This document shows positions 29,460-38,346 of a stretch of DNA of 64,000 nt, in pieces; positions within the stretch are counted from its first letter, which is position 1; every line of letters starts with the position of its first letter. Position numbers and translations under genes: made by a program. Under the pieces are notes generated by a model. That model did not search any database and was not told where the DNA came from. It worked only from the letters and a program-made list of their open reading frames with translations. This DNA is from Pseudomonas akapageensis (GTDB lineage Bacteria > Pseudomonadota > Gammaproteobacteria > Pseudomonadales > Pseudomonadaceae): assembly GCF_011355085.1 (NCBI RefSeq), contig NZ_VXCP01000005.1:1-64000 (forward strand), read 5' to 3'.

Positions 29460-32400
29460 ATGCAAGGTGATTTCTCGGTAATCCATTTCGACCCTCAAGA
29501 GCACGAACGCGTGGTGAACCCGCCGGCCCAGGGTGTCCTGCGCAACCTCAGCGGCGTACTGCATCAGCAGGGCCGCGTGATGAGCGACGCCGACCTGACC
29601 GAGGGCGAACTACTCGAACTCGTCTGGAACGGCCAGGCCGGGCGCGACATCATCGGCGCCGGCGTGTGCGCGGTGCCGGCCAGCGAGCCGCTGGGCTTTC
29701 AAGTCGTATCGACGCAGGTGGTCAATGAGGAGGTGCGGGTACTGCTGCGCCCCGGTCGCGCCTGGGTCGACGGCATCCTCACCCGACTGGCGGGCGTACC
29801 ACCTGACCCTCTGACGCCGGTGGTGCGGCTCGCGACCTATTTCGGGCCGCCATTGTCGACGCCGCTGCCCACCCCGATGCAGATTGTCGACGGCATCCGC
29901 GACGCGGTCATTCTGGAAGTTTCGCAAGAAGCACTGCACGGTTTCCAATATCCGCAACGACTGATCGAACCGGCGTTGGGCGGGCCGGACACCGCCGAAC
30001 GCGCCTTCGTTAATTTCCGCGTTCGCCTGTTGCGCCTGGCCGACGGCGAAGACTGCACAAGCGTCCTCGCCAAGCTGCGCGACGACCCGTCAGCCAAGGG
30101 ACGCCTTAGCGTTTCGCTCGCGCCGGTGGTAGCCATCGCTGGCGATTGCCCAGTGGTCGGCGGTGGCGGATACACGGGCTTCGAGCACTGCCTGTACCGC
30201 ATTGAAATCGCCGACGTGCCACCTGCAACGGCGCCGCGGTTCAAATGGAGCCAATGCAACGGTGGCCTGACCGGACGCGGCCGCTTCGACGCGACGAGCG
30301 ATCCCGATCGCGTGATCATCGACGCCGGTCGCGCGGCCATCGTCAACTCCGGCCTGACCGAGTTCTACCTTGAGGCGTTGCAATACGATGAGTTGATCGG
30401 CGCCTGGACCGTGGTCTATGGCACCATCGCCACCCTCAACACCGACCACGACCTTGAACTCGCCTCACCGCCCAGTTTCGGCACATTGCCGGCGACCACT
30501 GACTCGGTGTTCTTGCGCCTGTGGAATGGAATCGCCGACATCGGCGCCTTCCCCGACGTCGCCAACCCATTGGAGCTGCGCGACGGCATTCGTCTCGCAT
30601 TCGACGCGGCGGCCGCCGGCAACTACCGGCCGGGTGACTACTGGACCTTCACGGTACGCGCCGGCGAGATCGCCAATCCGCAGATTCTGATAAACAAAGC
30701 CCCACCCGTGGGCATCGTCTATCACCGCGTGCCACTGGCCGAAATCAACTGGACCGCACGCCGCGATACCACGATCAGTGGTTCGATCGAGGACTGCCGC
30801 AAACACTTTCGCCCTCTGACCAACCAGAAAATCTGCTGCACCTTCCTGATCGGCGACGGCGTGTCGAGCTTCGGCGACTTTAACTCGCTCGAAGAGGCCG
30901 CCGTGCATTTGCCGGCGGCCGGCGGTGAGCTATGCCTGTTGCCGGGCCTGCACCGTGCCAATCTACGCCTGGAAGGCCGGCGCAACGTCAAGATCCACGG
31001 CTGCCGCTGGCGCACGATGGTGCTGCCGCGTACCGAAACCCGCGCCCAGCCGATACTGCATTTCATCGACTGCGTCGGCATCGAGGTCTGCGAACTCGAC
31101 CTGGTTACCCTCGACGCCATCGCGGTGAGCATCGACGGCAGCAACGAAGACAGCTGCCAGGATGTGCGCATCCACGACAACCGCATGATTGCGCGCACCA
31201 ACGCGATCCGCGCCAGCAACGCCGCCGAGCTGACGATCGCCTGCAATCGCCTGCACCTGCTGGACACGGTCGATGGCCGCGCAACGATTTCCGTGCTCGC
31301 CGACGATGTGTTGATCGAACGCAACGCGCTGCTGCTGTTGCCCTTCATCGACGAGACAACCGAAAAACCGGATCAGCCCGACGACGACCCTACCCGCGAC
31401 CCGGCCGACCCATGCGCACGTCCGGAAATTCTCTATAAATTCCCTCGACTGGTGTTGCTCCATGCCTTCTCGGTGTGGGCTCTGCTGATCACCCAGATAT
31501 TGCCCAAACAACCCTACCGCGCCATCGGCGGCATCCATGTGCGAGCCGGTTCCGAGCGTGTACGCATTCTGGAGAACACCATCGTCGGCGGCGCCGGCAA
31601 CGGCATCACTCTGGGAGGCGACCTCGATCCCGCACCAACGCCACCCGAGCCCGACGAGCCACGCATCGCCCTCACCGCTTCGGCGAACTCGCCACCGCCA
31701 GCGACCGTCACTGTCACCGACAATGGCCAATTCCTCGCCCTGGTGCAGGACGAGCAAGGCAAGCCGCTGGCCGACGTCGAACTCTACCTCAAAGCCGAGA
31801 CCGAAGCCTCCGACCGCAGCGACGCGCAAGGCATGACCAGCATCATGACCGCGCCCGGCACCTACACACTCGAAGTATCACCGCAGTACCGGGTAGTGCG
31901 CGTCACCGAGGCGCGTAACGAGAGAATACTGGTCAACGCAGTCACCCTCGCCCCGAGTGGCCGTACGACAGCGCGCGGTTTCCTCCATGAGATCACGATC
32001 GAGGCCAATGACATTGCGATGATGGGGCTGTCGGGCATCGGTTTCGCGCTGCGCACCGGCATCTCCATCACCGGCTCGACGAAGACGCCCCCGACCAACG
32101 ACCCCAAGGCCGCACTGCTCAGCTTCATCGACGCGGCACCTATGAGTCTCGCACTGACACTCCTACTGCGCGCGACCGACCTGGTGCGTGACCTCGTGAT
32201 CCTCAACAACCGCGTACACCACAATCTACGCAATCCGTTCACCGAGGCATTGCTGGCTGACGCACAATTCATTGGTCGTGGAGGCGTTTCGCTGGCGATC
32301 GTTACAGCGGCAGTGATCAGCGGCAACCACGTCTACGAGAATGGCCCACGCGCCAGCGATCCAGTGTGTGGTGTGTTCGTCGGCTACGGCGATAACCTGG

Positions 32401-34172
32401 AGATCACCGGCAACGTGCTAACCGCAAACGGCGCGACCATTACGGACCTCGAGGCCAAGCGCAACGCGGGCATCTGCGGTGGCCTGTATATCTGCTTCGC
32501 CGGGGCATTTACCACGCGCAATGCAGCGTTTCGCGTGCACGACAACCGCGTCGACCAGCCAGCCGGCCGCGCGCTGACGGCCTACGCGTTTGGCCCTGTA
32601 TCGGTGGCCAACAACCATTTCAACAGCGAGTTCTGCGGTACATCCGGCGTTCTTGATACCGCCGGGGGCAGTGTTCTACTGCTCAATTTCGGCGGTATCC
32701 ACCGCCTGTTGGCGCGCATCAGGCTCGGTCGTTTCATGGCATTCGAACGCACCGCCGCCGAGTGGGTACTTCCGGGCGGTGAAACGATGTTCAATGACAA
32801 CTATGTGCGTCTGGGTCTACTCAACCGGTCGATTACCTCGCAGGTGCTGCTGACTGCCGACGACCTGAGTTATGCGTCAAATACCGCTGCGGTCTACCGC
32901 GGCGACCCCTTCTTCGCCAACGCAGTATTGATGGCCGATAGCGTGCGCGCAACCGCGTCGCGCTTGCGCGAAGACGTCACGCAGTCCCTCTCGCTGCTGA
33001 CGATGGCGATGCGCATGAACATGACGGTGCTCAACCAGGCCGACCATTGCATCGTCGCCCAAACGATGGGGGGGCCCAACCCGCTGCCGACGGTAGACCA
33101 GCCCAACCAGGTGCTGGACGGGGAAATGTGCAATCGGCTATTCGCCGAACCGTCCGACATCGTTCAATTTCTGGTCAGGGTACTGGCCGCCAATGCCAAT
33201 CAGCTCGGTGGAACATTGCAGCAGAACGCATTCAGCTCGACGAAGCTGGCAACATTGACGCAGCGGACTACGGCCCAGGCACTCAACCACATCAACGCGA
33301 CCCAGGTGGCCACGACTCGCGTCTACCAGACCGAAGCGTTGCGCATGGCGGCCAAACACGGTGCCGACCATCCCGCCAGCCGGGCACTTGCCGCCCGGGG
33401 TGCGGCCGGTGCACAAATCAGCCGCTTGCTGGCCTCCAGCGCGCAAGCCCTCGCCGTGAGCGTACCCGTCACGCCTGAAGGTGGCTCGACCTTCAGCGGC
33501 CGCTTGGTCAACGACCGTGGCCAGGGCCTGGCCGACTACTCGGTCGAACTGCTGCAGACCAACGGCACGCTCCTCGGCACCGTTGGCCGCACCGATACCT
33601 CGGGCTTCTTCAGTGCCGCGTACGACAAATCGCAAACCGCAGCCTTGAACCGGTCAGGTGAGATTTTCGCGCGGGTCATGGACTTCACCGCCAAGGAGGT
33701 GCTGTTTGACAAGACTCCCCTGCACTTCACGCCTGGCGCCGACGTGCAGGTCACGCTGGTCGTGCCGGTGCGCGTGGTGCCGAAGTCGGTGGTGGTTGGC
33801 GGTACGGTGATCTATGGAACACCCGTTCCTACACCCGAGCCGCCAGCACCGACACCGCCACCAGAGACAGATGTACGCACGCCACTTGACACGCTCGGCA
33901 TCGACGACGCGACACGCAGGAAGTTGATGGAAGGTGGCATCGTCGACGTCGAAGGCATCCTCGAGACCACTGCCAGGAAGCTGGCCGGCATCGTCGGCAG
34001 CGAGGAGATGGCCAGTAGGCTGACCGAAATGGCCAAGCGGCAGCTGGACTCGACGCCGACCAAGCCGGATAAGCCTCGCGTGGGCCGGACGCCGAATGCG
34101 AAAGCTACGCCGAAGAAAGCTACACCACAGAAAGCTACACCGAAGAAAACCACGCCGAAAAAACCCAAGTGA
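29460..34172 (+). CDS. Giant fibre-like protein with beta-helix and HhH tail
   Basis: A 1570-aa protein with a GGAGG site upstream. The N-terminus (FDPQEHERVVNPPAQGVLRNLSGVLHQQGRVMSDADL) is of the DUF6519 type found in eCIS loci. Residues ~460-1080 form a right-handed parallel beta-helix (repeated VRIHDNRM / TIACNRL / ITGNVLTANG units). It is interrupted near 758-813 by a carboxypeptidase-regulatory-like beta-sandwich (DEQGKPLADVELYL); a second one is near 1343-1430. The end has a helix-hairpin-helix domain (LGIDDATRRKLMEGGIVDVEGI, ~1475-1528) and a Lys-rich tail of TPKK repeats. Likely surface fibre or target-binding protein; the DNA-binding-like end is odd. Confidence 0.8.
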   Translation: MQGDFSVIHFDPQEHERVVNPPAQGVLRNLSGVLHQQGRVMSDADLTEGELLELVWNGQAGRDIIGAGVCAVPASEPLGFQVVSTQVVNEEVRVLLRPGRAWVDGILTRLAGVPPDPLTPVVRLATYFGPPLSTPLPTPMQIVDGIRDAVILEVSQEALHGFQYPQRLIEPALGGPDTAERAFVNFRVRLLRLADGEDCTSVLAKLRDDPSAKGRLSVSLAPVVAIAGDCPVVGGGGYTGFEHCLYRIEIADVPPATAPRFKWSQCNGGLTGRGRFDATSDPDRVIIDAGRAAIVNSGLTEFYLEALQYDELIGAWTVVYGTIATLNTDHDLELASPPSFGTLPATTDSVFLRLWNGIADIGAFPDVANPLELRDGIRLAFDAAAAGNYRPGDYWTFTVRAGEIANPQILINKAPPVGIVYHRVPLAEINWTARRDTTISGSIEDCRKHFRPLTNQKICCTFLIGDGVSSFGDFNSLEEAAVHLPAAGGELCLLPGLHRANLRLEGRRNVKIHGCRWRTMVLPRTETRAQPILHFIDCVGIEVCELDLVTLDAIAVSIDGSNEDSCQDVRIHDNRMIARTNAIRASNAAELTIACNRLHLLDTVDGRATISVLADDVLIERNALLLLPFIDETTEKPDQPDDDPTRDPADPCARPEILYKFPRLVLLHAFSVWALLITQILPKQPYRAIGGIHVRAGSERVRILENTIVGGAGNGITLGGDLDPAPTPPEPDEPRIALTASANSPPPATVTVTDNGQFLALVQDEQGKPLADVELYLKAETEASDRSDAQGMTSIMTAPGTYTLEVSPQYRVVRVTEARNERILVNAVTLAPSGRTTARGFLHEITIEANDIAMMGLSGIGFALRTGISITGSTKTPPTNDPKAALLSFIDAAPMSLALTLLLRATDLVRDLVILNNRVHHNLRNPFTEALLADAQFIGRGGVSLAIVTAAVISGNHVYENGPRASDPVCGVFVGYGDNLEITGNVLTANGATITDLEAKRNAGICGGLYICFAGAFTTRNAAFRVHDNRVDQPAGRALTAYAFGPVSVANNHFNSEFCGTSGVLDTAGGSVLLLNFGGIHRLLARIRLGRFMAFERTAAEWVLPGGETMFNDNYVRLGLLNRSITSQVLLTADDLSYASNTAAVYRGDPFFANAVLMADSVRATASRLREDVTQSLSLLTMAMRMNMTVLNQADHCIVAQTMGGPNPLPTVDQPNQVLDGEMCNRLFAEPSDIVQFLVRVLAANANQLGGTLQQNAFSSTKLATLTQRTTAQALNHINATQVATTRVYQTEALRMAAKHGADHPASRALAARGAAGAQISRLLASSAQALAVSVPVTPEGGSTFSGRLVNDRGQGLADYSVELLQTNGTLLGTVGRTDTSGFFSAAYDKSQTAALNRSGEIFARVMDFTAKEVLFDKTPLHFTPGADVQVTLVVPVRVVPKSVVVGGTVIYGTPVPTPEPPAPTPPPETDVRTPLDTLGIDDATRRKLMEGGIVDVEGILETTARKLAGIVGSEEMASRLTEMAKRQLDSTPTKPDKPRVGRTPNAKATPKKATPQKATPKKTTPKKPK

Positions 34173-34312
34173 TCTTGATCGCGCAAGACACCAGAGAACA
34201 GTAAGCCCTGAGGCAGGAGGTCGCTCGCGAATGAATGCAAGAGATCCATATCGCGCAGGTGAGTTCGCCCGGCGCACTTGCTGCTGTTGTACGACGCTGC
34301 AACCAAGCGTCG
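34152..34312 (+). repeat. Direct repeat copy A (fibre end + cargo start)
   Basis: About 160 bp that matches 36211-36372. It contains the last codons of the fibre gene (TPKKPK-stop), the spacer and a broken 5' end of a DUF4157 gene. The first ~43 bp differ at only about five positions; similarity is lower after that. The two copies bracket the hydrolase and lipoprotein genes. Confidence 0.75.
34223..34261 (+). pseudogene. 5' relic of a DUF4157 cargo gene
   Basis: Read in the frame aligned to the intact gene at 36282, this gives LANECKRSISRR then a stop, against LALEHKKSTSHA in the intact gene. The ATG has mutated (ggTCG in place of ccATG) but the GGAGG site remains at 34216-34220. Confidence 0.6.
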
Positions 34313-34420
34313 CAAATCAAAGCGAAGCACAGTAACGGCAAGCACTCTCGAACTGCCTTGAGAGTCATAGGCCGGATGCCCCATCCCGCTTCGCCATCAT
34401 TGGGTAAATGGAGGTGCAAC

Positions 34421-35557
34421 ATGTCCAGCTTGTTTGATGATCTCGCAGGCCGATACAAGACCTTGAACATCGCTTTCCCGGCGCTTAAGCCCGTGACGCT
34501 CGCACAATGGATACTCGAGTCCGGTCGCGGCACGTCCGATTTGGCGACCCAACACCTGAACTTCGGGGGGCTGAAATGGCGCTCCGAGATGGTCGGATTT
34601 GCCACGTCGGTTGCCTACCAAGCCCATGACGGACTGGACTTTTACTGCAAGTTTGCCAGCCTCGATGCCTTCATCCTCGGTTACTGGAAGTTCCTTTCCC
34701 GCTCTCCCTACAAGGGGTGGGAGGTCCACGCCGCCGTGAGTCCCGAGGATTTCATTCGTTTTATCGGCCACATCTACACTCCGGCTGCTGGATACGCCGA
34801 TCAAGTCCTGGCGCTGGTCGGCGAAGCGACGGAGCGCCTGGGTGATGCGCTTTCCGTTGCACAACCGCAAACGCCCGAGGTCGCCGGGGCACCCGTCATG
34901 ATCGTCATCGATCCCGGCCATGGCGGATTAGTGAAAACCGGAGGCAGTAGCCCGAACAACGCCAACTCGCCGTCAGGCGAACAGGAAAAGAACTGGACGC
35001 TGGACTTTGCCAAGCGCACCCGGACAGCGGTGCTGACCAAGGCGCTGGCAAGCGGCAAGAACGTCAAGGTGGAACTCACACGAGAAACGGACATCAACCT
35101 CGGTCTGAACGCCCGCGCCGCCGTGGCCAAGGCCAAGGGCGCGAAGTTCTTTCTGAGCATTCACTTGAACGGTTTCGACAAGAAGGTGCGTGGCGTGGAG
35201 GCGCTGATCAACAACGTCAATGTCAACAAAGACGAGGATCGCGCCTTCGCGCAGGTGATCCACGACAACGTGGTCGCCGCCATGCACAGGATTGACCCTA
35301 CTACCCTGGAGATGCCGAATTTTCCGCGACGCGTCAAGGAGCAGAGTCTGGGGGTTCTCAGTGACATCGCACTCGGCAATACCACAGCATCCCATCCTTG
35401 CCGCGCCTGCCTGGTCGAGCTCGAGTTCATGGATGTACCGGCAGTCGACGCTCTGTTCCGCCTGAATCCGCCACAGGCGACCACGGCCGAGAAAACCGCC
35501 CAGAACCGCCAGGAGATCGCCGACGCCCTGGCCGACGCCCTACTGTCGCAAGTGTAA
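34421..35557 (+). CDS. Two-domain peptidoglycan hydrolase (glucosaminidase + amidase)
   Basis: A 378-aa protein, ATG at 34421 with GGAGGTG upstream. Residues 1-150 resemble a GH73 glucosaminidase (LAQWILESGRGTSDLATQHLNFGGLKW, GYWKFLSRSPYKGWE; Glu in WILESG likely catalytic). Residues 165-375 form an N-acetylmuramoyl-L-alanine amidase_3 domain with zinc-site motifs VIDPGHGG, EKNW, SIHLNGF and a late LVELEFMD catalytic Glu. It cuts glycan strands and stem peptides. No signal peptide is present, so it needs the particle, lysis or another route to reach the wall. It lies between the repeat copies and could be cargo or a release enzyme. Confidence 0.85.
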   Translation: MSSLFDDLAGRYKTLNIAFPALKPVTLAQWILESGRGTSDLATQHLNFGGLKWRSEMVGFATSVAYQAHDGLDFYCKFASLDAFILGYWKFLSRSPYKGWEVHAAVSPEDFIRFIGHIYTPAAGYADQVLALVGEATERLGDALSVAQPQTPEVAGAPVMIVIDPGHGGLVKTGGSSPNNANSPSGEQEKNWTLDFAKRTRTAVLTKALASGKNVKVELTRETDINLGLNARAAVAKAKGAKFFLSIHLNGFDKKVRGVEALINNVNVNKDEDRAFAQVIHDNVVAAMHRIDPTTLEMPNFPRRVKEQSLGVLSDIALGNTTASHPCRACLVELEFMDVPAVDALFRLNPPQATTAEKTAQNRQEIADALADALLSQV

Positions 35558-35706
35558 GGAAGTCGCCTGGCGAAACTGGCACTTTGGTCGGCAAGCTCGT
35601 TTCGCCTTCGGGGGGATGCACCGAACAGCTTCCAGCGCACTGCGCCATGCTTGTCTCGCAGTTGGGCTGGAAGCACTGGCTCCGCTCCGAGCGGTCATCT
35701 GCACAA

Positions 35707-36147
35707 ATGGAGGGCCACATCATCGACAAGATCACCCGTGCCCTGATGATCGCCTATGGGTTTGCGCTCGGCGCCTGCCATAGCAGTGCCGTCAATGCGG
35801 ATGACAGTTACCTCTATTGCGGCAAACTCCTCTGGCCAGCCCAGCGAGCGGACTACCTGCCGTTTCCGGAAGGAATGGAAGTCAGCCATTCCTCGCAACC
35901 CGGCATCGCCCTAGCCATCGCCAAGCAGGAAAAGTACCAGGTCAGGTTCGCCTACGAGGACATGCTGATCTCCTACAAGATCATGCAAGAGGCAGTCGAC
36001 ACGATCATCCGCCAAGGCTCCAACCATGTCTGCCTGGAAGCGGGAGCGCTGGAGAGTTCGGAGACTGGCGTTCCCCTCGAAGTTTCTCCAATGCAGGGGG
36101 AAGATGGACATGTGATTCGCGAATCCGCCGCGGACCAGGAGAAATAG
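35707..36147 (+). CDS. Small predicted lipoprotein
   Basis: A 146-aa protein. The N-terminus has Lys and Arg, a hydrophobic stretch (ALMIAYGFALGAC) and a lipobox LGAC with Cys at residue 24, so it is probably lipidated. The mature part (SYLYCGKLLWPAQRADYLPFPEGMEV, ..FAYEDMLISYKIMQEAVDTII..) matches no family I know and ends in a polar tail. No strong ribosome-binding site is seen; an upstream in-frame ATG at 35647 is an alternative. Being right after the hydrolase, it may be an immunity-type periplasmic inhibitor or a spanin-like partner; this is speculative. Confidence 0.55.
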   Translation: MEGHIIDKITRALMIAYGFALGACHSSAVNADDSYLYCGKLLWPAQRADYLPFPEGMEVSHSSQPGIALAIAKQEKYQVRFAYEDMLISYKIMQEAVDTIIRQGSNHVCLEAGALESSETGVPLEVSPMQGEDGHVIRESAADQEK

Positions 36148-36195
36148 AGCCAGTGTTTCCAGTGTGCCTGCTCTGGATAGACCTTGCATGGGTCG

Positions 36196-36231
36196 GGCGA
36201 CGAAGAAGCGACGCCGAAGAGGCCCAAGTGA
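36196..36231 (+). pseudogene. Relic of the fibre gene 3' end
   Basis: In frame this reads GDEEATPKRPK followed by TGA, matching the TTPKKPK-stop end of the fibre gene 2 kb upstream. It is the left part of repeat copy B. Confidence 0.6.
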
Positions 36232-36372
36232 ACTTGATCACGCAAGACGCCAGCGGATGGTAAACCCGGAGGTATGCGGCCATGCTCGCGTTAGAACACA
36301 AGAAATCCACATCACATGCCCGTGCGTCAGCCCGGGAGGAGCAGCAGCGCCACACGCTGCCGCTAAGTACGA
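36211..36372 (+). repeat. Direct repeat copy B
   Basis: Matches 34152-34312. In this copy the cargo start is intact and leads into the DUF4157 gene at 36282, while the fibre end is the relic. Confidence 0.75.
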
Positions 36373-38270
36373 GCCCCACGGTCCAGCTCGCGCGTGCGTG
36401 CACCTGCGGCGGTTCTTGTCCACGTTGCCAGGCCAAATCCGCGATAAAGATCGGAGCACCCGATGATGCCTACGAGCGTGAAGCCGAAGCGGTGGCCGAT
36501 CGAGTGATGCGCATGAGCGACGGCGCCCGGCGTGTTACACCTGCCGCATCCGGCCTCCAGCGCAAGTGCACCGATTGCGAAAACCAGAGTGAAGTGCCGC
36601 GTTTGCAGGCCGAGGCTGAGTGTTCATCCACCTCAGCACCAACGGCATATTCGACGATGTCCGCGCCTCCCAGTGTCGATGCGGTCTTACGTTCTCCAGG
36701 CCAGGCCTTGAGCTCCGAAACCCGGGCATTCTTGGAGCCGCGATTCGGCTGGAATTTTGCCACGGTGCAAGTACATTCCGATCTGGCCGCTCAGCAATCG
36801 GCCAAGGATGTCAACGCCCAAGCCTACACCTTGGGCCACCACATCGTGTTTGGTGCCGGTCAGTTCGCACCGGAGACAAGCGAGGGGCGGCGCTTGATTG
36901 CCCATGAGTTGACCCACGTAGTTCAACAGAGCGAGCCGGCTCCCTTGACGAATGACAGTCCTACTGGCTCCAGTGCGACTGTCACACAGCGTTCGCCCAC
37001 GCCAGAAATCATGCGATCCTCGCTTTTCAACAGCACGATGAGGATCTGCCACAGCATGCTGGAATCGCGCAGGTTTGCGATCACCGAGGGCGGGCTTAAA
37101 GTCACCACCTTCGCGCGTTGGCAGCCGAACGAAGAGTGGCAGGGCACGGAAGCCGAACTTCAGTGCGGCAGGCCCGAATTCAACATCACGCTCGTCCGCG
37201 ACGATCCGATCTTCGATAACGAATTTGGGACCTGCACGTTCCCTATGGGGCTGCCTACTTCAAGCGGGATTCCATTCTCGCAGCAGTGGACCGGTCTGTC
37301 TGAGAATGATGACTGGTACTTGGAAATCTGGCCCCTCAACTCCACCCCAAACTGCTGCATGGATGGCAACATTGAGGTGGAGCAAGCGCGTGGACTGAGC
37401 GGCGACTCGTGCACCAAACCACCGCCCGGCCCGCTGGAGACCTTACACGATGCGCTAGACGTGGCAGGAATGCTCCCGGCCTTGGGCGCGTTCCCCGATG
37501 CGATCAACGCTGGCATCTATGCAATCGAGGGCGACTGGGGCAACGCCGGCCTGTCAGCCCTGGCGGCCATCCCAATCTTCGGCGACACCACCAAGGGTGC
37601 CTCGCTAATCTACAAGGGCGGCAAAGAAGCAGTCCAGGTGAGCGGTGACGCGGTTCGGCGCGCAGGTAAGGACAAGATAGTTAAGGGACTTAACGAAGCC
37701 CGCGCCGTAAGCCAGTCAAGGGCTGCGGCAGCGGTGGAAGCCAAGACGATGCAGAAGGAGTTGGGCGCATCAACGCAGTCGGCGGAGAAGGAATTGGTCG
37801 GCACGGACTTCGTCGAGGGCCCCGCCAAGGCTACCCGGCCGGGGCGCCCCCCGAATACTGGTTTGGGCAAGACGGCACGACAGGAGTTCGAGAAAGTCCG
37901 CGACGACTACGCCAAGCGGCTCGGTGTGCCGTCCAGCGGGCAAGTCCATCACGCCATCGAGCTCCAGGCGCTCGACCGCTACCCGGGCGTCTTTACCTCC
38001 AAGGAGCTCAACGCGTTCGAGAATGCACGCGGTATCGGTACCGAAGTCGCGGGTAAGCGTCAGTTGCACCAATCAAAGATCCGCGAGGTCTGGGACCGCC
38101 ACTATGCTCGCATCGACAAGGAGATCGCGGCGAAGGGTCTCAAGCCCGGGACTGCGAAGTACAACGAGCATGTCAAGAAAAACCTGCAGGAAGCCCGTGA
38201 CGAACTGGATTACGTTCTCGGCCAGTTTTTCACCGAATACCGCACAGGCAAGCCGCGGTCGTTCAAGTAA
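36282..38270 (+). CDS. eCIS cargo: DUF4157 protein with HNH-like nuclease end
   Basis: A 662-aa protein, GGAGG 9 bp upstream. Near residues 40-75 is the CTCGGSCPRC + AYEREAEAVADRVM motif typical of eCIS_core proteins. The DUF4157 core at ~120-215 ends in an HExxH zinc-site motif (HELTHVVQQ, H207). A pre-toxin hydrophobic segment follows at ~385-440 (DVAGMLPALGAFPDAINAGIY, ..LAAIPIFGDTTKG). The last ~130 residues look like an HNH/His-Me nuclease: VHHAIELQALDRYPGVFT (H556, H557), ELNAFENARGI (N) and LHQSKIREVW (H596). DUF4157 proteins are known eCIS cargo. No immunity gene follows within the 76-bp gap. Confidence 0.8.
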   Translation: MLALEHKKSTSHARASAREEQQRHTLPLSTSPTVQLARACTCGGSCPRCQAKSAIKIGAPDDAYEREAEAVADRVMRMSDGARRVTPAASGLQRKCTDCENQSEVPRLQAEAECSSTSAPTAYSTMSAPPSVDAVLRSPGQALSSETRAFLEPRFGWNFATVQVHSDLAAQQSAKDVNAQAYTLGHHIVFGAGQFAPETSEGRRLIAHELTHVVQQSEPAPLTNDSPTGSSATVTQRSPTPEIMRSSLFNSTMRICHSMLESRRFAITEGGLKVTTFARWQPNEEWQGTEAELQCGRPEFNITLVRDDPIFDNEFGTCTFPMGLPTSSGIPFSQQWTGLSENDDWYLEIWPLNSTPNCCMDGNIEVEQARGLSGDSCTKPPPGPLETLHDALDVAGMLPALGAFPDAINAGIYAIEGDWGNAGLSALAAIPIFGDTTKGASLIYKGGKEAVQVSGDAVRRAGKDKIVKGLNEARAVSQSRAAAAVEAKTMQKELGASTQSAEKELVGTDFVEGPAKATRPGRPPNTGLGKTARQEFEKVRDDYAKRLGVPSSGQVHHAIELQALDRYPGVFTSKELNAFENARGIGTEVAGKRQLHQSKIREVWDRHYARIDKEIAAKGLKPGTAKYNEHVKKNLQEARDELDYVLGQFFTEYRTGKPRSFK

Positions 38271-38346
38271 ACCTGCCGGAACGACAGTAGTGAACAGACT
38301 ACGTAACATCAAGTCGCTGCTGGACGATAAATCTTGAGGTAAGACC

